DNA from: Candidatus Limadaptatus stercoravium | GTDB lineage: Bacteria > Bacillota > Clostridia > Christensenellales > CAG-917 | NCBI GenBank assembly: GCA_018710835.1 | Contig: DVJC01000022.1 | Span: 1-34,449, forward strand | Length of the DNA: 34,449 bases | Reading direction: 5' to 3' | Shown here: in pieces, positions 28,901-34,449 of the stretch | Layout of the letters: each line of letters begins with the position of its first letter | How positions within the stretch are numbered: the first letter of the stretch is position 1 | The notes under the pieces: model-generated | Seen by the model: the letters and a program-made list of their open reading frames with translations, nothing else | Told to the model about the DNA's origin: nothing | The model's database searches: none | Position numbers and translations under genes: made by a program

Positions 28901-29213
28901 CCGCGGGGCGGACGGCAAGGGAAAATATGCGCCGCCGCACTTCGTTTCCGACGGGGATTTCGATTCGATCGCGGCATACGTCAGGCGTCTTGCGGGCGGG
29001 GGCGCGGCGGATATTGCGGAAGGCCGCATACTCGCCGAACCGCTGAAAGGCGCGTGCAAACGCTGCGACTATGCCTCCGCATGCGCGTGGTCGGGAACTC
29101 TCAAAGGTCTGTCGCCGCAGGGCGGAGTAAAGGTCACGGATTTTGCCGACGACCTGGTGTGCCCCAGGAGAAAACTTTGTCCGGAAAACTCCGAATCGGA
29201 GGATGAAGAATGA
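25968..29213 (+). CDS. addB: AddB-like helicase-nuclease subunit B
   Basis: SYFTCPYMQYFSYVLRL, GRIDRVDMSDGKFFVVDYKTYKS nuclease motif and CKRCDYASAC Fe-S cysteine pattern; immediately upstream of addA. Confidence 0.85.
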   Translation: MKIILSNTAHDAYHRVLSELKGRLADGGEHVVIVPDKFTASSERGVIATLGLDAVFNVSVTSFTRLAEKTIGRRIRKCLTPQGSVLLLAKVIDENRGALRYYARAARSTGFAEEFYAALTAVRNSGVTAAQLRAAAVRAPENVKGKFEDMALIYECYLAALGDRRSDSSTRLEAFAAYLASGEVKMPAHFYVVDFYDFKSPELDILCGLASSALSLTVGMVGGEGNPNERIYCDGAARRLLAACGGGEVVRSRERLHPAAEEISRRLFSYDPPERRTECGGKVRLFAARSRTEEINFLMREITGKVAAGARYRDFEVVLSDVDGYKAELKSAFLRSGIPFFIDTREMLSEQTKTRFLLSALASVRSGLRLAEVAEFVKNPLFNYGVEDGVDAAFRFENYCLKYNADRSRLTEPFTIGSGREIAAAESVRVRLCKALEPLVFRGSIGTEQFAERVRAFLGSFDGAWKAHTAKLTETSLYYAKCADQVDEKIDSLLDEMQDTLSAEGDVAYFERMFKAAVQTVRIALVPTWLDSVYVGGTDSRYLGGGDVYVLGANVGKLPAGADGGAVISPRDEDLLAALDVKISPTVTQRIYSELMSVTEIMKRPKGTLTVCYPEGDPAGELRPSAVIAELRGMLSEDGAPLPVKRAELPPLSELSADARRAAVRTVCPTPRACLHEVLGGLSQPAAGYLAAAELSLPEEDRNRLDVLRSRVRPTERLAADAAAEAEKASGGRTSPSRLESYFTCPYMQYFSYVLRLRERKKAEPESKDYGVILHAVLEKFFGIYKENGIAAEDARKTAEEVFDECVQEDPGFSAAAAEPRVKRVLARLRREAAEVCAVLLKGAERSQYKPIYVEQYIGGGEIPALTVSARGQSVELRGRIDRVDMSDGKFFVVDYKTYKSADFTLSDIYTGRKIQLYLYLSAIAAAKGWKPVGAFYLPVSYDFSQEEWTLCYRGNMTDDIAEARRIEPLLDSEGSLYRGADGKGKYAPPHFVSDGDFDSIAAYVRRLAGGGAADIAEGRILAEPLKGACKRCDYASACAWSGTLKGLSPQGGVKVTDFADDLVCPRRKLCPENSESEDEE

Positions 29214-32200
29214 AAATTGACGAGAAAACAGCCGTTTCGGTTGAAAATACGACGAAAAAATCAGGTCCCGTGTTCACCGACGAGCAGCGCGACGCGATAA
29301 GGGCGGACGGCGAAGTGCTGGTGTCCGCGTCCGCAGGCAGCGGCAAGACCACCACTATGGTGAAAAAGATACTCGTTGCGATGGAGTCGGGAGTGCCGCT
29401 TTCGCAGATGCTCGTTCTGGTGTTCAACGAGGCGGCCGCGTCCGAACTGAAAGACCGGCTCCAGTCCGCGCTTTACGAGGCGGCGTGCGCGTCCGACGGC
29501 GCGGCGCGGAAGATGTTCCGCGACAGTCTGGACGGGCTGTCGTCGGCAAGGATAAGCACCATACACGCGTTCTGCCGCGCGCTCATTAAGGAGAATTTCG
29601 AGAAGATAGGCGTGTCCCCGTCTTTCGACGTGCTCTCCGACGGAGAGGAGAAGCGTTACGAGAGCGAGGCGATGGACGCCGTGTTCCGCCGCTGTTACGA
29701 CGAGGGCGACGAAACGTTCATGCAGCTTGCCGACGTGCTTACCTCCGCAAGGAGGGAGGATCTTCTGCGCAAGGTGGTGGACAGGATACGCTCCGTCATA
29801 GCCATTCAGCCGGACAGGGCGGAGTTTACGCGGAAAGTCAGGGAGAGCTTCGGCGGAGCGGACGGTGGAGAATATGCGGAGGCGGCGGTCAGGCTCATAC
29901 GCCGCGACGCCGCAAGACTGCGCGGGGGGATGGAGCTCGTGATCCCGGAGTTCGCCGCCGGCGGTCAGACGTCGTATGTCGACAAACTGACGCGTATGTG
30001 CGAGATCTGCCGCGCCGCAGAGAGCGCGGATCTTCACGGCGTCACTGCCGCGGCTGTCGCCGCCAAGGAGGTTGCCTCCATGCGCGCGCAGAAGAAGCGG
30101 AACAGCGAATTCGACGAAACGCTGCTGGGTTACGGCAAAGACCTGCTCGGCAGAGCGGCGGATATGTTCGGCGGATGGCGCGACGTTTTCGCAGACGCGG
30201 ACGCGGCGAAGGAGAGGCATGCGCAGAACGCCGCATTTGCCTGCAAACTCATCGAGCTTGCGGAACGCACGGAGGAGGAGCTTGCTCTCGCCAAGCGCGC
30301 CGACGACGTCATGAGCTACTCGGATCTGGAGTATTATGCGGCGGAACTCGTGCGCGGAGGAGAGTTCAGGGGCAGGTTCTCGCAGGTGTTCGTGGACGAG
30401 TATCAGGATGTGAACCCCGTGCAGGACTTCATCATCCGCTCCGTGTCGGGGGACAACGTGTTCATGGTGGGCGACGTGAAGCAGAGCATCTACGGCTTCC
30501 GCCTTTCAGACCCCGAGATATTCCTTGCGCGCAAGCGCCGCTACGAGAGCGGCGAGAAAGGCACGAGCCTGGAGTTCAATGCCAATTTCCGCAGCGTGAA
30601 CGCGGTGCTCGAGTTCGTCAACAGCGTGTTCGACGACATCATGACGGAGCCGTCCTGCGGAGTGAATTACGCCGAAGAAGGACATTTCAGGATAGGCAAA
30701 GACAAGAAAAACGCCGCGGACGAGCCGCTCGAAGGCGGCGTCGAAGTGCACGTATTTCCGTATGCCGGGCAGTCGAAATCGCCCGGCGTCTACGCGACGG
30801 CGCGCTTCATAGCGGCAAAGATACGCGAACTGTGTGCCTCCGCACGCACGGAGGAGGGCAGACCGGTGCGTTACGGCGACTGCGCCGTGCTCATACGCAG
30901 CAGGTCGGGCAGCGCCGAAAAACTCGCGGAATATCTCGCGGCGGAAGGATTGCCGGTGGACGCCGGTACTTTTGCGGACAAGTCCACGAGGGGCGAACGG
31001 CAGCTGATAGATTTCCTCACCGTACTGGACAATCCGCGGCAGGATATACCTCTCGCTTCCTTCATGCTGTCGCCTTTCTGCTGTTTCGACGAGTCCGAAC
31101 TCGCGCGGATCGCCGCGTTGCGTCCCGAGGAGGGTGACTTCTACGACGCGGTGCTCGCCGCGGCGAAGGAGGATACCGCCGTCGGTAAAAAAACCGCGCG
31201 GATGCTGGAAATGCTCGATTCCTACCGTCTGAAAGCCAGTTTCAAAAGCGTGCCGGAACTGCTGCAGAGCATAGTGTCCGACTTCGACTACGACGCTCTC
31301 GTCGCAGGTACGGAGGAAGGCACTGCGGAAAACGTGATGTCCTTCGTCACCGCGCACGCGGGCAAAGAGTCGTACGAGGGGATAGGCAAATTCCTCGCCG
31401 CGTATGCCGAGCGTTCGGACGAAACGGGAAAAGCGCGCCCCGCGGGCGGCGACAAGGTGCGCATCGCCACATACCACTCCTATAAAGGGCTGGAATCTCC
31501 CGTTGTATTCGTGGTGAATTTCGGTCCCGGAAAGGGGGGCGGAGGCGACAGCGGCGACGTCATCATCGAGAACAAGGGACACATCGGGCTGCGCTTTTTC
31601 GATTTCACCGGCAGGAAAAAGTGCGACACGCTTTCGCTGTATGCCGTAAAACGCATGCGCGAGGAGCGCGAGCGGCAGGAGGAGATGAGACTATATTACG
31701 TCGCTCTCACGCGCGCGAAACAATATTTATATATTACAGGCACGCTGTCAAAGACTCCGACGGCGATGTACGGACGTTATCCCTGCGTGAAAGAACCGTC
31801 CGATCTGATGCAGTATTTTTCCGACCTGCAGTACCGCGGCAGGATCCATACCGTAATGCACGAAACGGCGGAGGAGGCGCCGGGCACGACGCAGTCGCGC
31901 ACATTCCCGTCCCTCGGTGAGGCTAACGAGGAGGACGTCGCCGCAATACGCGAGGCGGCGGACTTCGTCTATCCTTACCGCGAGGCGACGGAGCTTGCCA
32001 TGAAGTACAGCGTTTCCGCGCTGGACGGCGGCGGCGACGAGCTGACGCTGGGAGTGTTTGCCGACCGTGCGGACGAGGGCATCGTCTATCACAAGATCAT
32101 GGAGCATATAGATTTCCGCGCGGAAGGCAGGGCGGGAGTCGAGGCGGAGATGGACGCCATGGTCGCGGAGGGCATCCTCACCGCGGAGGAACGAGCACAG

Positions 32201-32566
32201 GCGGACGCTGCCGCGATAGCGGAGTGTCTTGCCAGCCCGGTAATGCAAACGGCGCGCAAAAGCACCTGCTACCGCGAGAAATCTTTCCTGATGTACGTCC
32301 CGGCCAACCGCGTCGGCGGCGGAGGATCCGGGGACAAAGTGCTGGTACAGGGAGTGATAGATCTGCTCATCGACGGCGACGAGCGCATCATCGTGGACTT
32401 CAAAAATTCTTATCTGCGCAGCGCCGAAGCGCTCGAAAAGTATAAAAAACAACTTAATCTGTACAAAAAGGCGGTTGAAAGCTCGTTTTTGGGAAAAGTT
32501 GACAAGATCCTGCTTTATTCTTTCAAAACAGGGCGCACCGTGGAACTGGAAAAAGACGACGACTGA
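29210..32566 (+). CDS. addA: AddA-like UvrD-family helicase-nuclease subunit A
   Basis: VSASAGSGKTTTMVKKIL, VFVDEYQDVNPVQ, MVGDVKQSIYGFR, YYVALTRAKQYLYITG, C-terminal VQGVIDLLIDGDERIIVDFKN nuclease motif; ATGA overlap with addB. Confidence 0.92.
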   Translation: MKIDEKTAVSVENTTKKSGPVFTDEQRDAIRADGEVLVSASAGSGKTTTMVKKILVAMESGVPLSQMLVLVFNEAAASELKDRLQSALYEAACASDGAARKMFRDSLDGLSSARISTIHAFCRALIKENFEKIGVSPSFDVLSDGEEKRYESEAMDAVFRRCYDEGDETFMQLADVLTSARREDLLRKVVDRIRSVIAIQPDRAEFTRKVRESFGGADGGEYAEAAVRLIRRDAARLRGGMELVIPEFAAGGQTSYVDKLTRMCEICRAAESADLHGVTAAAVAAKEVASMRAQKKRNSEFDETLLGYGKDLLGRAADMFGGWRDVFADADAAKERHAQNAAFACKLIELAERTEEELALAKRADDVMSYSDLEYYAAELVRGGEFRGRFSQVFVDEYQDVNPVQDFIIRSVSGDNVFMVGDVKQSIYGFRLSDPEIFLARKRRYESGEKGTSLEFNANFRSVNAVLEFVNSVFDDIMTEPSCGVNYAEEGHFRIGKDKKNAADEPLEGGVEVHVFPYAGQSKSPGVYATARFIAAKIRELCASARTEEGRPVRYGDCAVLIRSRSGSAEKLAEYLAAEGLPVDAGTFADKSTRGERQLIDFLTVLDNPRQDIPLASFMLSPFCCFDESELARIAALRPEEGDFYDAVLAAAKEDTAVGKKTARMLEMLDSYRLKASFKSVPELLQSIVSDFDYDALVAGTEEGTAENVMSFVTAHAGKESYEGIGKFLAAYAERSDETGKARPAGGDKVRIATYHSYKGLESPVVFVVNFGPGKGGGGDSGDVIIENKGHIGLRFFDFTGRKKCDTLSLYAVKRMREERERQEEMRLYYVALTRAKQYLYITGTLSKTPTAMYGRYPCVKEPSDLMQYFSDLQYRGRIHTVMHETAEEAPGTTQSRTFPSLGEANEEDVAAIREAADFVYPYREATELAMKYSVSALDGGGDELTLGVFADRADEGIVYHKIMEHIDFRAEGRAGVEAEMDAMVAEGILTAEERAQADAAAIAECLASPVMQTARKSTCYREKSFLMYVPANRVGGGGSGDKVLVQGVIDLLIDGDERIIVDFKNSYLRSAEALEKYKKQLNLYKKAVESSFLGKVDKILLYSFKTGRTVELEKDDD

Positions 32567-32724
32567 CGCGGCGCACGTTCCGCGCCGTTTCCCTTCCGTC
32601 CGTCCTCAGGCGCGTGCGCGCCGGGAGCGCGGCGCGTATGCCGCATGCCGTTCGGCGTGCGGTTCCGCACGCGGGAAAAGGAACGGACGATTTCAATATT
32701 ACGCCTTTAATGTGGCGAAAATCC

Positions 32725-32752
32725 TTGCTTTTTAGCGCGCGTGTGGTATAAT
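32725..32752 (+). promoter_or_regulatory. Extended -10 promoter upstream of the final ORF
   Basis: TTGCTT (32725-32730), 16-bp spacer, TGG-TATAAT (32744-32752). Confidence 0.6.
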
Positions 32753-32797
32753 TACCATAACATTTGTAGTGCTATATACGGAGGCATCGGCGGCAAG

Positions 32798-34449
32798 ATG
32801 GACTTTTTCAACGCTATATTCGACGGGCTGGTCGGTTTGTCGGAAAAGCTCCCGGCTATCGGAATCGATTCGTTCTATATCGTAGTTGCGGTGGCGCTGG
32901 GGGGCGTTGCAATAGTCGTCGGGCTCACCTTTTTCGCCTCCGAGGCGTATAAGATGAAGCGTGCCGCCGGAAAGGTGCTGTCTTATCTGGAAAACGAGGA
33001 CGTCATCAACGACGACAACGTCGCGGAGTTCACCTCCTCGTGCTTCGGGACGAAGGCACCGGCGGTCATGCGCGACGCATGGGTGAGCTATCTCAGCGTG
33101 CGTTTCGGCTATCCCAGCGAGATAGTGTCGGAATCCGCCGTATTCGACAAGCAGGTCAAGCGTCCCGATTCCGTGCGTGCCAACGTGTTCATCGCGGTCG
33201 CGCTCGTGCTCACGGCGCTGTTCGCGTTCTGGGGACTGGGCGCAATGGGGACGGCGGAAGTAGGCGTCGTGCTGTGTCTGGGGTTGCTCATAGGCGCGGC
33301 GGGCTATCTCGTGCTGTGGCTCGTGGCGCGCAGCGAATATGCGGCGGCAAGGAAGAAATTCGCCGCCATGCAGGACGAGCTTGACGCCAAAGTGAACCTT
33401 CAGGCCGAGCGTGACTACGCCACCGACGCGTCGCCGCTCATGCAGGTCGCGGCGATCATGGACGGCATCGTGGCGCGCAACACCGCAAAGCCTGCACCCA
33501 CAGAGGAAGAGGTGAGGGCCGCCGCGGAGGCGAAGCAGGCGGCCGCGCACGCGGGAGACGAGGACGGAACAGCCGCGCCCGCAGAGGCGGCGGAAGAGAA
33601 GGAGCAGGAGAAGGAAGAGTTCGTACCCGCCGAAGAGAGCACGGAGGAACAGCCTGCCGAAGAGCCTGCGGAGGAACCGGACTCAGCCGCGGAAGAGACG
33701 GACGGAGATACGGACGGGGAGTCTCTCGCGGATGACGCGGAAACGGCGGAGCCGGCAAAGACTCCGACAAGTGCAGAGGAAGCGGAGGAGGCGGCGGAAA
33801 AAGAGCCCTTTCGCACAGAGGAAGGAAACGAGGGCCGCGGCGAAGTCGCGGAGGATATAGAAAATAACGATGAGGATGAGGAAAATATGTTTGGAAGAAA
33901 GAAAAAGAAACTCCAAAACGAAGAGCTGACCGCACGCGGTTACGAAAATCTCGTCGTCGATTCGGAATTGCTCCCCGATGACGACGGCGACGGCGCCGAG
34001 ATGGCGCAGCTCGTTGCCGCTCCTGCGTCCGCGCCTGCGCCCGTGCAACCGTACGCGCAGCAGCCGGCAATGGCACGCGGCTCGATGCCCGAATCTCTCG
34101 AAGGGCTCAACATAGCGGCCCGTCCGACGGCGGATGCTTCCGTGACGGTTTCGCTCGAACCCGAGGTCATCTACGTCGAGGAGGATCTGGACGAGGGCGA
34201 CGAGGACGTCAAGCCCCCCAGACTTGCCAAACTTCCGCATCTTGTGGACTATGTTCTGACGATGAACATTTCGCGCAGCATGAAGCTCCGCGTCGCGATG
34301 CTCATGCTCCAGGCGTACAACGTGTTCAAGAACAGTCCCGAGAACAAAGCCATAGTCATTCAGTGCCTGACCAAGGTCATGAAGGTTCTTATGGCGGAGC
34401 ATGCGGCGGCGCAGGCGGCACGCGCGGCGGCAGCGCAACAGGAAGCGGC
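32798..34449 (+). CDS. membrane protein with hydrophobic N-terminal half, long acidic low-complexity linker and C-terminal domain; truncated by window end
   Basis: Uninterrupted frame from ATG 32798 (MDFFNAIFDGLVGLSEKLPAIGIDSFYIVVAVALGGVAIVVGLTFFASEAYKMKR...) to the last base; absent from the ORF track because it has no stop in the window. Confidence 0.8.
   Translation, partial: MDFFNAIFDGLVGLSEKLPAIGIDSFYIVVAVALGGVAIVVGLTFFASEAYKMKRAAGKVLSYLENEDVINDDNVAEFTSSCFGTKAPAVMRDAWVSYLSVRFGYPSEIVSESAVFDKQVKRPDSVRANVFIAVALVLTALFAFWGLGAMGTAEVGVVLCLGLLIGAAGYLVLWLVARSEYAAARKKFAAMQDELDAKVNLQAERDYATDASPLMQVAAIMDGIVARNTAKPAPTEEEVRAAAEAKQAAAHAGDEDGTAAPAEAAEEKEQEKEEFVPAEESTEEQPAEEPAEEPDSAAEETDGDTDGESLADDAETAEPAKTPTSAEEAEEAAEKEPFRTEEGNEGRGEVAEDIENNDEDEENMFGRKKKKLQNEELTARGYENLVVDSELLPDDDGDGAEMAQLVAAPASAPAPVQPYAQQPAMARGSMPESLEGLNIAARPTADASVTVSLEPEVIYVEEDLDEGDEDVKPPRLAKLPHLVDYVLTMNISRSMKLRVAMLMLQAYNVFKNSPENKAIVIQCLTKVMKVLMAEHAAAQAARAAAAQQEA

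Noticed and set aside
26922-28940. 672-aa minus-strand ORF
   Set aside because: Shadow of addB; composition typical of an antisense frame.
32641-32662. Hairpin CCGCATGCCG-TT-CGGCGTGCGG after addA as a terminator
   Set aside because: Strong stem but no T-run follows; could be a chance palindrome in GC-rich sequence, so not annotated.

Overview
The window is a gene-dense, high-GC bacterial chromosome segment. Gene content and style suggest Bacillota/Clostridia (inference). About 22 credible genes are present: two fused MacB/FtsX-type ABC transporters; a tcdA / THUMP-methyltransferase / dtd cluster; nitroreductase; LMW-PTP; AlkD-like and aldose-1-epimerase genes; a Na/Pi cotransporter with a two-component system; galT, galK, lgt and pncB; a DivIVA-like protein; a lipoprotein; addB and addA; and a large membrane/acidic protein running off the right edge. 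I found no convincing prophage, CRISPR, transposase or classical defence locus. The least-explained sequence is non-coding: about 1.2 kb at 17.1-18.3 kb between convergent genes, plus a related module at 1-380. These are packed with (i) hairpins sharing a GGGGTCCCCGC...GYGGGGT frame but with different, mutually complementary inner stems, (ii) two stem-loops with a conserved 24-nt loop but unrelated stems, (iii) an 84-bp tandem terminator-type repeat, and (iv) a possible pseudoknot flanked by 10-bp direct repeats. Other points of interest are a near-symmetric bidirectional promoter with overlapping -10 elements (3594-3642), a Pho-box-like array upstream of the Na/Pi-TCS operon, a low-GC mosaic extracellular domain in one ABC transporter, and two likely leaderless mRNAs. 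All calls are by eye, with no database searches.
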